DNA of 64,000 bases, from assembly GCA_963757945.1 (NCBI GenBank), contig CAVWTN010000002.1, positions 1,364,001 through 1,428,000 of the forward strand, read 5' to 3'. Source of the DNA: CAVWTN01 sp963757945 (lineage in GTDB: Bacteria > Vulcanimicrobiota > Vulcanimicrobiia > Vulcanimicrobiales > Vulcanimicrobiaceae). Under the pieces are notes generated by a model, which made no database searches, had not been told where the DNA came from, and was given only the letters and a program-made list of their open reading frames with translations. The translations under genes and the position numbers were made by a program. Shown here piece by piece: positions 23,472 to 31,275 of this stretch. Position 1 is the first letter of the stretch. Each line of letters begins with the position of its first letter.

Positions 23472-24733
23472 GAGAAATCGAATTCATAGCCGGCGATGCG
23501 CACGGTATCGCCGTCCTGCGCGCCCAGCTCGCGCAGCTTCTTGTCGATCCCCATCTTCGCGATGATGCGCTCGAAACGGCCGAGGCCCTCGTCGCTTTCG
23601 AAGTTCGTCATCGCCGCGAGGCGCTCGACGCGCTCGCCGCTGACGACGAACACGCCGCGTTCGTCGACGGCGACTTCGAACGGCTCGTCCGGCGTCAGGA
23701 CGAAGCGCGGGATCTCGGGCGTGGCGACGGCCGGGAGCGGCGTCGTCTGGATCGTCCGATACGCGGCGTACAGGAGATCCCGCACGCCCTCGCCGGTGGC
23801 CGCGGAGATCGCTCGCAAGCCCGGGATCTGCGTGCGGAGTTCCTCGAAGCGCTCGCGCGCTTCGGGAAGATCGAGCTTGGTCAGCACGGGGATCGTCGGG
23901 CGCTCCGGCAGCGCCGGATTCCAGAGCCGCAATTCATTCTCGATCGTCGCTTTGTTCGCGAGAATCTCGTCGACCGCGTTCGCGCCGTCCATCAGGTGCA
24001 GGAGCACGCGGGTGCGTTCGATATGCCGCAGGAAGCGATCGCCCAGGCCCGAGCCCTCGTGCGCGCCTTCGATGAGGCCGGGGATGTCGACCATGACGAA
24101 CGATTCCTCGGGGCCGAGGCGAACGACCCCGAGCTGGGGCTCGAGCGTCGTGAACGGATAGTCCGCGACCTTCGGCTTGGCGGCGGAAACGGCGGCCAAG
24201 AGCGTCGATTTGCCCGCGTTGGGGAGCCCGACGAGCCCGCAATCGGCGAGCAGCTTGAGCTCGAGGCGGAGCGTGCAGCTCTGCTCGGGCTCGCCCTTCT
24301 CGGCGAAGCGCGGCGCCTGGCGCGTGGCCGTCGCGAAGTGCTGGTTGCCGAGCCCGCCGCGGCCGCCCTTCGCAACCCGGATCCGCTCGTGCGGGGTCGA
24401 GAGGTCGGCGAGCAGGTACTCCCGCCCGCCGTCCTCGATAAGGTAGACGAGCGTACCCACGGGGACCGGGACGACGAGATCCAGCGCGCTGCGGCCGGAC
24501 TTGTTCGAGGTCAGGCCGTTCTCACCGGGCTTCGCGGCGAACTGCTTCTTGAAGCGGAACTCGACGAGCGTGGTCAGCTCGGGGCTCGCTTCGAGGTAGA
24601 CGTCGCCCCCGCGCCCGCCGTCGCCTCCGGCCGGGCCGCCCTTCGGGACATATTTCTCGCGCCGCCAGGCGACGATCCCGTCTCCCCCGCGACCGCCGGC
24701 GACCCCGATGGTCGCCTCATCGATAAACTGCAT
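23468..24733 (-). CDS. obgE: Obg-family GTPase
   Basis: Ribosome-associated GTPase needed for 50S assembly and stress coordination. The 421-aa protein has the Gly-rich N-terminal Obg fold (VAGGRGGDGIVAWRREKYVPKGGPAGGDGG), the G domain with G1 GLVGLPNAGKSTL, G2/switch ADYPFTTLEPQLG, G3 VDIPGLIEGAHEG, G4 TKLD and G5 SAATGEG, and a C-terminal OCT domain (residues about 340-421, ending VRIAGYEFDFS). ATG at 24733 with CGGAG immediately upstream. Coupled to nadD. Confidence 0.97.
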   Translation of the reverse strand: MQFIDEATIGVAGGRGGDGIVAWRREKYVPKGGPAGGDGGRGGDVYLEASPELTTLVEFRFKKQFAAKPGENGLTSNKSGRSALDLVVPVPVGTLVYLIEDGGREYLLADLSTPHERIRVAKGGRGGLGNQHFATATRQAPRFAEKGEPEQSCTLRLELKLLADCGLVGLPNAGKSTLLAAVSAAKPKVADYPFTTLEPQLGVVRLGPEESFVMVDIPGLIEGAHEGSGLGDRFLRHIERTRVLLHLMDGANAVDEILANKATIENELRLWNPALPERPTIPVLTKLDLPEARERFEELRTQIPGLRAISAATGEGVRDLLYAAYRTIQTTPLPAVATPEIPRFVLTPDEPFEVAVDERGVFVVSGERVERLAAMTNFESDEGLGRFERIIAKMGIDKKLRELGAQDGDTVRIAGYEFDFS

Positions 24734-24861
24734 CTCCGCGTTACCGTTCGGTGCCGGTCAGGTGCGCCCCGCACGGAGCCGGCCGATTAGGCCCGCCGCT
24801 CGGGTCCGGCGACCGGCCCGAAGATCGGGTCCGGCGATTGAAGCGGGCTGCACACGACATG

Positions 24862-24887
24862 AAAAGAGGGCGCCGAACGGCGCCCTC
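24862..24887 (-). terminator. intrinsic terminator downstream of rpmA
   Basis: On the minus strand GAGGGCGCCG pairs with CGGCGCCCTC (10-bp stem, 24887-24866), followed by four T (24865-24862). It lies 23 bases beyond the rpmA stop codon and isolates rpmA from obgE. Confidence 0.85.
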
Positions 24888-24910
24888 GCGAGGCTCAGCG
24901 AACGCGCGGG

Positions 24911-25186
24911 CTACGCGGCGACGACGTTGACGTGCTTGCGGTTGCGGCGCTCGGTGAAGCTGACCGTGCCGTCGACGAGCGCGAACAGCGTGTGGTCCGT
25001 CCCGATCCCGACGCCCAGCCCCGGATGGAACTGCGTCCCGCGCTGGCGGACGATGATGTTCCCGGCCCGGACGGCCTCGCCGCCGAACCGCTTGACGCCC
25101 AGGCGCTGGGAATTCGAGTCGCGGCCGTTGCGGGTGGAGCCTGCGCCCTTCTTGGACGCGAAGATCTGGAGATCGAACGTGAACAT
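24911..25186 (-). CDS. rpmA: 50S ribosomal protein L27 with cleavable-type N-terminal extension
   Basis: Large-subunit protein whose N terminus reaches the peptidyl-transferase centre. The 91-aa product starts MFTFDLQIFASKKGAGST: the LQ-x-FA segment followed by SKKG is the motif that, in Firmicutes, is removed by the cysteine protease Prp between Ala and Ser. The rest is canonical (NGRDSNSQRLGVKRFGGEAVRAGNIIVRQRGTQFHPG, and so on). ATG at 25186 is used (an in-frame GTG lies at 25192). A TATAAT box is only 9 bases upstream, so the mRNA is nearly leaderless. rplU and prp, the usual neighbours, are absent here. Confidence 0.96.
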   Translation of the reverse strand: MFTFDLQIFASKKGAGSTRNGRDSNSQRLGVKRFGGEAVRAGNIIVRQRGTQFHPGLGVGIGTDHTLFALVDGTVSFTERRNRKHVNVVAA

Positions 25187-25195
25187 AGCCACGGG

Positions 25196-25224
25196 ATTAT
25201 AGCAAGGGTCCCTCCCCGTGTCGA
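25196..25224 (-). promoter_or_regulatory. rpmA promoter
   Basis: On the minus strand: -35 TCGACA (25224-25219), 17-base spacer, consensus -10 TATAAT (25201-25196). Predicted transcription start is about 25189, three bases before the ATG at 25186. Confidence 0.8.
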
Positions 25225-25257
25225 GAGCTCGGTCCGGTGCGAGCTTCGGCAGACCCG

Positions 25258-25316
25258 CCCTTCGATGGGTTCAGGCTGACGAAAGCACTCCCCGTCACCC
25301 TGACCTTCTCGCAGGG
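25258..25316. repeat. REP-like paired inverted repeat (copy c)
   Basis: CCCTTCGATGGGTTCAGGCTGAC (25258-25280) faces the GTCACCCTGACCTTCTCG...GGG arm (25294-25316). It lies in the 276-bp gap between the divergent rpmA and ugd genes. Confidence 0.55.
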
Positions 25317-25462
25317 TCGGCCGGCTCCGCGACAGCCTGGGCGCGAGCGAGCGCCGAAAGTCCCAGCCGCGGCGGAGAGGACTAGCTGTTTTTCGTCGCC
25401 GAACGGAGCGCCCAGACGCGCTTTGCGACGTCGTAGCCGTCAGCATCGAAGGGCGAAGGCGC

Positions 25463-26803
25463 ATGGCGCAAGGGGATTCCTCGAACCTCTGCATCGTCGG
25501 TACCGGATACGTCGGTACCGCGAACGCGGTCGGTTTCGCCGAGTTGGGCCACCATGTGGTCGGCTACGACGTCATCAGCGAGCGCGTGCGCAGCCTTGCA
25601 CGGGGCGTCCCCCCGTACACCGAACGCGATCTCGCGGGCGCGCTGCGCGAGCAGTTGGATGCCGGCCGCTTGCGGTTCACCGAGAGCCTGAAGGATGCGA
25701 TCGCGGGCGCCGGCTTCATCGTGATCGCCGTCGGCACGCCGACGGCGGAGAACGGCGCGCCCGATCTCTCCGCGCTCGCGGCAGTCTCCGCGGAACTGTC
25801 GGCTTGCGATCTGGCGGGCAAGATCGTCGTCGTGCGCTCGACCGTCCCGCCCGGAACGACGCTCGCGCTGCAGCAGCGTTTTGCGGACCGTGCGCCGGTG
25901 ATCTTCGCGCCGGAATTTCTGCGCGAAGGGATGGCGCTCGACGACTTCCGCGCTCCGAGCCGGATCGTCATCGGTGCGCTGGATAAAGCGGCCGCGCGCG
26001 CGTTCGCCGCGCTGCACGGCAGTATGGACTGCCCGGTCTTCTACACCTCGCCGACCGAAGCCGAAGTCGTCAAGGGATTTTCGAATGCGTTCCTGGCGGC
26101 CAAGATCAGCTTCGCAAACGAGGTCGCGAACTTTTGCGACGCCGTGGGCGCCGACGCACGCGCCGTTCTCGCCGCGGTCGGTGCCGATCCGCGCATCGGA
26201 GCCGCCTGCTTGGCTCCCGGCATCGGGTTCGGCGGTCCGTGCCTGAGCAAGGACGTCCGTTCGCTGCAGCACTGCTCGCAGGAGGTCGGCGCCTCGGCCG
26301 AGATGCTGGGCGCGAGCTTGCGCGTGAACGAGAGCCAGCCCAATCGCGTGATCGCGATGCTCGAGGAGGAACTCGGCGGCATCGAAGGCTCGACGATCGG
26401 CGTGTGGGGCCTGACCTTCAAGGCCGGGACCGACGACGTCCGCAATTCGATCGCCGTGCGTATCGTCAACGAGCTCGTCGCGCGCGGCGCACGCGTCCGC
26501 GCGTTCGATCCGTCCGTTTCCGGGCGGCACCTGTTGCTCAAGTGCGAGATCGCGTCGTCCGCGACGGACGCTTTGGACGCGGACGCGTTGCTCGTTCTTA
26601 CCGACTGGCCCGAGTTTCGCGACGTCCCGCCGCACGTGATCGCCGGGCGGCTGTTCCGTCCGATCGTCGTCGACGGCCGCAACGTGCTCGATCGCTCCGC
26701 GTTGAGCGCGCTCGGCATCACGTATCGCAGCATCGGGCGGAGCCTGCGTGCGGTCAGCCTGCGCACCGGCGTCGAGCCGCCGCTTCACCAAGTCGCGAAA
26801 TAA
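25463..26803 (+). CDS. ugd: UDP-glucose 6-dehydrogenase family protein
   Basis: NAD-dependent nucleotide-sugar dehydrogenase; most likely oxidises UDP-glucose to UDP-glucuronate for surface polysaccharide, though UDP-N-acetylmannosamine or GDP-mannose cannot be excluded by motif alone. The 446-aa protein has the Rossmann opening LCIVGTGYVGTANAVGFAELGH, VIAVGTPT, STVPPGTT, EFLREGMALDDF, the Lys/Asn active-site helix NAFLAAKISFANEV, the catalytic Cys in GIGFGGPCLSKD, and a C-terminal substrate domain with GLTFKAGTDDVRNS. ATG at 25463 follows GAAGG. Nearby hldD and the distal glycosyltransferase operon support a surface-glycan role. Confidence 0.9.
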   Translation: MAQGDSSNLCIVGTGYVGTANAVGFAELGHHVVGYDVISERVRSLARGVPPYTERDLAGALREQLDAGRLRFTESLKDAIAGAGFIVIAVGTPTAENGAPDLSALAAVSAELSACDLAGKIVVVRSTVPPGTTLALQQRFADRAPVIFAPEFLREGMALDDFRAPSRIVIGALDKAAARAFAALHGSMDCPVFYTSPTEAEVVKGFSNAFLAAKISFANEVANFCDAVGADARAVLAAVGADPRIGAACLAPGIGFGGPCLSKDVRSLQHCSQEVGASAEMLGASLRVNESQPNRVIAMLEEELGGIEGSTIGVWGLTFKAGTDDVRNSIAVRIVNELVARGARVRAFDPSVSGRHLLLKCEIASSATDALDADALLVLTDWPEFRDVPPHVIAGRLFRPIVVDGRNVLDRSALSALGITYRSIGRSLRAVSLRTGVEPPLHQVAK

Positions 26804-26986
26804 ACGCCGCCTGCCGCCTTGCCGGCCGGCAGATCTTTCCGCGCTGCGTTCGCGTGCGTGCGCAAGGTCGATCGCTCGGCACGCACAATAGGAGCCGAGG
26901 TATCACCTCGACGCACGAAGCGACGATTCGTTGCGCGCTAAGCGATGATTGCTCCATTGAAACGTTGTAGGAAGCCCGGTTGACGC
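26804..26986. other. 183-bp gap, nothing recognised
   Basis: No gene or clear structure. It presumably holds the promoter of the lipoprotein gene that starts at 26987; AGGAAG near 26970 serves as its ribosome binding site. Confidence 0.5.
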
Positions 26987-27877
26987 GTGAGACGATCCGA
27001 CGCTCTCAGGGGCTTGGCTGCGCTCTCTGTTTCGGGCCTGGCCGCGTGCGCCGGTCACATTCCGGCCGTCTCGCCGGCGACCGGCTCCGCGAGCACGCCG
27101 ACGACGTTCGGCGTGCAGATTTACGAACAGGATGACCTCGCTCGTTCGTTGGGCCTGATCTCCGCGTGCCGGGGAAAGCTCATACGGGTCGGAGGAAACT
27201 TCGATCTCGCCTATTACGACGCGCTGTTTCCGGCGCTGGCCGCAAGCGGAATGCGCGCGATCGTCATCTCGCCGTATGCGGCGCAACCGGTCGACGTCGC
27301 CGCATACGCGCAGCGCTGCGCGGCGCTGCACGCGCGCTATGCCGCATTCGATCCGATCTGGGAGCTCTGGAACGAGCCTGACCTCGAGACGTATTGGGGC
27401 GTGGCGCCCGACCCCGCGGCCTACGCGCGGCTCGCGCTCGCGGCGGCCGCGGCACTGCGCTCCGCCGGCGCGAGCGCTATCTGGTCCGGCGGGACGAGCG
27501 GCGTTGACCGCGGCTGGATCGAGCAGCTCGTCGCGAACGGCGTTTTCGACGTGGCGAACGGCTGCGCGGTCCACAGCTACAAGCCGCCGGGGTACGCGCT
27601 GACCGAATACGTTCAAGCGCTCGCGCTGCTCCCGCCCGGCATCGGGCTGCATACGACGGAGACGACCGTGGGCGACGGCTCCGATCAGTCGGTCTTCGTG
27701 CGGCAGATGTGGTACCTGCACCGGCAGCTCGGCCTCCCGACGATGGTCTGGGCCGAATTCCGCGACGGCACGGCCGGAACGTTCGGAAGCTACACGCAGC
27801 CCTACGGGCTCGTCACCGCGGCCTACGAGCCGAAAGCGGTCTACTACGCCGCGCAGACGGTGGTCGCGAGCGGCTAG
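26987..27877 (+). CDS. putative lipoprotein glycoside hydrolase (TIM-barrel, clan GH-A-like)
   Basis: A 296-aa secreted protein with a lipoprotein signal (lipobox LAAC, Cys21). The mature part looks like a small (beta/alpha)8 glycosidase: FGVQIYEQDDL at the first strand, the acid/base motif WELWNEPDLETYW (N-E-P), HSYKPPG, and a candidate nucleophile Glu in HTTETTVGDG on the seventh strand, followed by PTMVWAEFRDG. Substrate unknown; the GH5/GH39-like layout suggests a beta-linked glycan. GTG start at 26987. It lies between ugd and hldD, so envelope polysaccharide turnover is a reasonable but unproven role. Confidence 0.7.
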   Translation: MRRSDALRGLAALSVSGLAACAGHIPAVSPATGSASTPTTFGVQIYEQDDLARSLGLISACRGKLIRVGGNFDLAYYDALFPALAASGMRAIVISPYAAQPVDVAAYAQRCAALHARYAAFDPIWELWNEPDLETYWGVAPDPAAYARLALAAAAALRSAGASAIWSGGTSGVDRGWIEQLVANGVFDVANGCAVHSYKPPGYALTEYVQALALLPPGIGLHTTETTVGDGSDQSVFVRQMWYLHRQLGLPTMVWAEFRDGTAGTFGSYTQPYGLVTAAYEPKAVYYAAQTVVASG

Positions 27878-27881
27878 CCCG

Positions 27882-27950
27882 CCCTTCGAGCGGCCCAGGG
27901 TGACGTAGTGGGCCAGACTTTCACGTCGTCACCTCGAGTCGCTCGAAGGG
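27882..27950. repeat. REP-like paired inverted repeat (copy d)
   Basis: CCCTTCGAGCGGCCCAGGGTGAC (27882-27904) faces the GTCACCTCGAGTCGCTCGAAGGG arm (27928-27950). The right arm forms the last codons of hldD, so the element has invaded or created the gene's 3' end. Confidence 0.6.
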
Positions 27951-28964
27951 CGGCGTTCGTTCGGCGACGAGCGGGTCGAGCCGGGCGTCGCCGACGAGGT
28001 ACTCCGCGACGTACTCCCGCACGGCCTGGGCGAGGGGCGTCAGCTCGGCGTCGTAGCCGAGATCGCGCAGACGTTCGATCGAGGCGCACGTCGAGTACTG
28101 GTACTTCGCGCGAAGGTGCTCGGGCATGTCGATGAACTCGATGCGCTCCTTTTGGCCGAGCGCGCTGAAGACCGGACGGATCAATTCGAGCCAGGTCGAG
28201 GCGCGGCCCGAGCCCACGTTGTAGAGTCCGCCGGCGGCGGGGTGCGCGGCGAGCGCGAGCGTGATCGCGACCGCGTCCTTCACGTAGATGAAATCGCGGC
28301 GCTGCTCGCCGTCCGCATACTCGGGGCGGTGGCTCTTGAAGAGTTTCACCGAGCCGCCCGCGGCGATTTGGTCGAACGCTTTCGAGACGACGCTGCGCAT
28401 GTCGCCCTTGTGCGCTTCGTTCGGGCCGAAAACGTTGAAGTACTTGATGCCCACGACCCGCTCCAGAAAGCCTTGCTGCTCGGCATAGCGGTCGAAGAGC
28501 TGTTTCGAATAGGCGTACATGTTCAGCGGCCGCAGCGTTTCCAGCGGGCGCGTCTCGTTGAGATCGCTCTCGAGCGCGCCGTAGGTCGCGGCGCTCGAGG
28601 CATAGACGAAGCGGATCCCGCGCCCAAGGGCCGCCGCCGCGAGCGACTTCGTGAATTCGTAGTTGTTGCGAATCAGGTACTGCGCGTCGGTCTCCGTCGT
28701 CGACGAACACGCTCCGAGGTGGACGATCGTCGTGACATCGCCGAAGGCGTCGCCTCGTTCGGAGAGGCGCGCGAGCATGTCGTCCGCCTCGACGTAATCG
28801 CGAAAGCGCAGCGGCACGAGGTTGCGCCACTTTTCGCTGTGGTCGAGCCGGTCGCAGGCGATGACGTCGTCGTGCCCGGCGCAGTTGAGCGCCCAGATCA
28901 CGGCGCTGCCGATGAAGCCCGCCGCGCCCGTGACGAGGACGCGGCCGGCCGGGATCTCCGTCAC
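27921..28964 (-). CDS. hldD: ADP-L-glycero-D-manno-heptose-6-epimerase
   Basis: Last enzyme of ADP-heptose synthesis, epimerising C6 of ADP-D-glycero-D-manno-heptose for LPS core. The 347-aa extended SDR has the NAD motif VLVTGAAGFIGSAV, the heptose-epimerase hallmark LGACSSTTETD, VYASSAATYG, the catalytic Tyr/Lys in MYAYSKQLFD, YFNVFGPNEAHKGDMRSVV and RRDFIYVKD. It is about 14 kb from the gmhA-gmhB-hldA-hldC genes that supply its substrate. Its last dozen codons lie in a REP-like repeat arm. Its promoter faces that of fabF. Confidence 0.95.
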   Translation of the reverse strand: MTEIPAGRVLVTGAAGFIGSAVIWALNCAGHDDVIACDRLDHSEKWRNLVPLRFRDYVEADDMLARLSERGDAFGDVTTIVHLGACSSTTETDAQYLIRNNYEFTKSLAAAALGRGIRFVYASSAATYGALESDLNETRPLETLRPLNMYAYSKQLFDRYAEQQGFLERVVGIKYFNVFGPNEAHKGDMRSVVSKAFDQIAAGGSVKLFKSHRPEYADGEQRRDFIYVKDAVAITLALAAHPAAGGLYNVGSGRASTWLELIRPVFSALGQKERIEFIDMPEHLRAKYQYSTCASIERLRDLGYDAELTPLAQAVREYVAEYLVGDARLDPLVAERTPPFERLEVTT

Positions 28965-29185
28965 TCTGCGGCCTCGCGAGGGCCGGGCCGCCCGAGGAAT
29001 GCGCTGCTCAGCATGATCGGGCGGTTCTTCGACGGCCGTTCGGCGCGCCCCGGCCGCCGCCGCCGGCGCAATCGGGGGTCGGCGGGAGGGTAATGTCGGG
29101 GGCAGGCGATAGTGTTCACAGGCCTTTCATGGGGGCGGTCGCTGCCGGCCGCCTCGTTTTACGTCTAGGAGCAACGCGCGAGGTT
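28965..29185. other. 221-bp divergent hldD/fabF intergenic region
   Basis: No gene is supported. AGGAGC at 29167-29172 precedes the fabF start. Promoter hexamers were not convincing. An in-frame ATG at 29129 could extend fabF but the added residues do not resemble the family. Confidence 0.5.
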
Positions 29186-30430
29186 TTGGATAAGAAACGC
29201 GTCGTCGTCACGGGGTTGGGAGCGATTACGCCTCTCGGCAACACGCACGGCGAATTTTGGCGGAGGCTGATCGCAGGCGAAAGCGGCGTCGGCCCGATCA
29301 CAGCCTTCGATCCGCGCGATCTCTCGACGAGGATCGCCGCCGAAGTGAAGAATTTCGACCCCGACGAGGTCATCGGGCGGCGCGACGCGCGGCGCATGGA
29401 TCGCTACGCGCAATTCGCGTACACGGCGGCGCTCGAGGCGGTCGCCGACTCGGGCCTCCCGGAGGACCCGGCCGTCCGCAGCGAAACGGGCGCGATCGTC
29501 GCCAGCGGCATCGGTGGGATCATCACGCTGCAGGATACGGTGACCAAAGCGCGCGAGCTTGGCACGGCCAAGCGCGTGAGCCCGTTCTTCGTCCCGATGC
29601 TGATGGGAAACGCCGCCTCGGCGCAGATCTCGATGCGGCACAAACTGCGCGGGCCGATCTTCTCGGTCGCGAGCGCCTGTGCGAGCTCGAACGATGCGCT
29701 CGCGGTCGCCTACCAAACGATCGCGCACGGGGAAGCGATCGCCATGCTCGCCGGCGGCGCCGAAGCGACGATCACGGACGTCGCGATGGGCGGCTTCTGT
29801 TCGATGAAGGCGATGTCGACGCGCAACGACGAGCCCGAGCGCGCGAGCCGTCCGTTCGATCGCGAGCGGGACGGTTTCGTGATGGCCGAGGGCGGCGCGA
29901 TCCTGGTGCTCGAGGAGCGCGAGTTCGCCGTCGCGCGCGGCGCGCGCATCTATGCCGAACTGCTGGGCTACGGGCAGTCGGCCGACGCGTACGACTTGGT
30001 CGCCGTCGACCCGAGCGGCACGGGCGTCGAGCTCGCGTTGCGCCGCGCGTTGCGCAACGCGGGGGTCGCGCCTTCCGACGTCGATTACGTCAACGCGCAC
30101 GGGACCTCGACCCCGATCGGCGATCCGGCGGAATCGAACGCCGTCAACGCGATCCTCGGCGTCGACGGGCACCGCTTCGCGGTCAGCTCGACGAAGAGCA
30201 TGCACGGACACGCGCTCGGTGCGGCCGCGGCGATCGAGGGCGTGGCGACGGTCCTGGCCGTCTATCACGACATCATGCCGCCGACGATCAATTACGAGTT
30301 CCCCGACCCCGAATGCACGCTCGATTACGTCCCGAACGTCGCTCGCAAGGCGCCCGTGCGCGTCGCGATCTCCAACTCGTTCGGTTTCGGCGGTCACAAC
30401 AGCGTGGTCGTGTTCGGAAAACACGGCTGA
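29186..30430 (+). CDS. fabF: beta-ketoacyl-ACP synthase II
   Basis: Condensing enzyme of fatty-acid elongation. The 414-aa protein starts close to RVVVTGLGAITPLGN and carries the catalytic triad: Cys in SVASACASSNDALA, His in NAHGTSTPIGDPAE and His in STKSMHGHALGAA, plus the C-terminal NSFGFGGHNSVVVF. TTG at 29186 gives the standard N-terminal length (LDKKRVVVTG) and follows AGGAGC. The acpP gene that usually precedes fabF is missing. Its stop overlaps the rnc start (TGATG). Confidence 0.93.
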   Translation: MDKKRVVVTGLGAITPLGNTHGEFWRRLIAGESGVGPITAFDPRDLSTRIAAEVKNFDPDEVIGRRDARRMDRYAQFAYTAALEAVADSGLPEDPAVRSETGAIVASGIGGIITLQDTVTKARELGTAKRVSPFFVPMLMGNAASAQISMRHKLRGPIFSVASACASSNDALAVAYQTIAHGEAIAMLAGGAEATITDVAMGGFCSMKAMSTRNDEPERASRPFDRERDGFVMAEGGAILVLEEREFAVARGARIYAELLGYGQSADAYDLVAVDPSGTGVELALRRALRNAGVAPSDVDYVNAHGTSTPIGDPAESNAVNAILGVDGHRFAVSSTKSMHGHALGAAAAIEGVATVLAVYHDIMPPTINYEFPDPECTLDYVPNVARKAPVRVAISNSFGFGGHNSVVVFGKHG

Positions 30431-31275
30431 TGGCGGGCGAGCAGCGTCGCGCGAGGCTGCGCGCGCTCCTGGCGCGCCTCGGCTTCAAAGGCATCGACGC
30501 TCAGGCGATCGAGCCCGCGTTCGTTCACGAGAGCGCGGTCAACGAGCACGCGGCCGAACGCTCCAACGAACGGCTGGAGTTTCTGGGCGACGCGATCCTG
30601 GGAGCGATCGTGGCGCGCTGGCTCTACGCGCAATACCCCGCTGCGCGCGAAGGCGAGTTGACGTTGCGCAAGGCGGCGCTCGTCAGCGATGAGGCGAACG
30701 GGCGCACGGCGCAGCGGCTCGGCTTCGAAGGCCTGATGCTCTACGGCGGGGGCCTGGCCAAGGCGCCCGAAGCGCGGCGCCGCTCGAGTTTGGGCGATGC
30801 GTTCGAAGCGTTCGTCGCGGTGCTCGATTCGCTCGCCGGCAGCGATGCGACGAGCGCCTTCGTGCTGCGCGAGCACATCGAGCCGAACTTGGCGCTCGGC
30901 CTCTCCTGGTCGGATCCGAAGACCGTGCTGCAAGAGTGGACCCAGAAGCATTACGCGACCGCGCCCGTCTATCGCGAGCGCGTCGCGGGGCCCGCCCACG
31001 AGCGCACGTTCGTCGCGCACGTGATCGTCGATCGCGAAGTGCTCGCCGAGGGCGCCGGGCCCACGAAGAAGGTCGCGCAGCGCGCGGCCGCGGCCCTGGC
31101 GCTCGAGCGCCTGCGCGCCGTTCACGACGACGTGCCGGATTTGGCTGCGCCGGCCGAAGCCGTTCCCGCCGCCGTGGCGCAGCCCGTGCGGCGTGCGGCG
31201 GCGCGCTCGCGCCGTGCGCCCGCCGGCACCTCGGCGGGCGAGCGCAAGAAACGCGTGCGGACGCGCAAGCCTTGA
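30430..31275 (+). CDS. rnc: ribonuclease III with extended basic tail
   Basis: Double-strand-specific endoribonuclease processing rRNA and mRNA. The 281-aa protein has the RNase III signature ERLEFLGDAILG, the second acidic cluster LGDAFEAFVAVL, and a C-terminal dsRNA-binding domain (DPKTVLQEWTQKHY ... GPTKKVAQRAAAALALERL). After the dsRBD comes an unusual Ala/Pro-rich and then Arg/Lys-rich extension of about 55 residues ending KKRVRTRKP, absent from typical family members of about 230 aa. fabF-rnc-smc order is widely conserved. Confidence 0.95.
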   Translation: MAGEQRRARLRALLARLGFKGIDAQAIEPAFVHESAVNEHAAERSNERLEFLGDAILGAIVARWLYAQYPAAREGELTLRKAALVSDEANGRTAQRLGFEGLMLYGGGLAKAPEARRRSSLGDAFEAFVAVLDSLAGSDATSAFVLREHIEPNLALGLSWSDPKTVLQEWTQKHYATAPVYRERVAGPAHERTFVAHVIVDREVLAEGAGPTKKVAQRAAAALALERLRAVHDDVPDLAAPAEAVPAAVAQPVRRAAARSRRAPAGTSAGERKKRVRTRKP

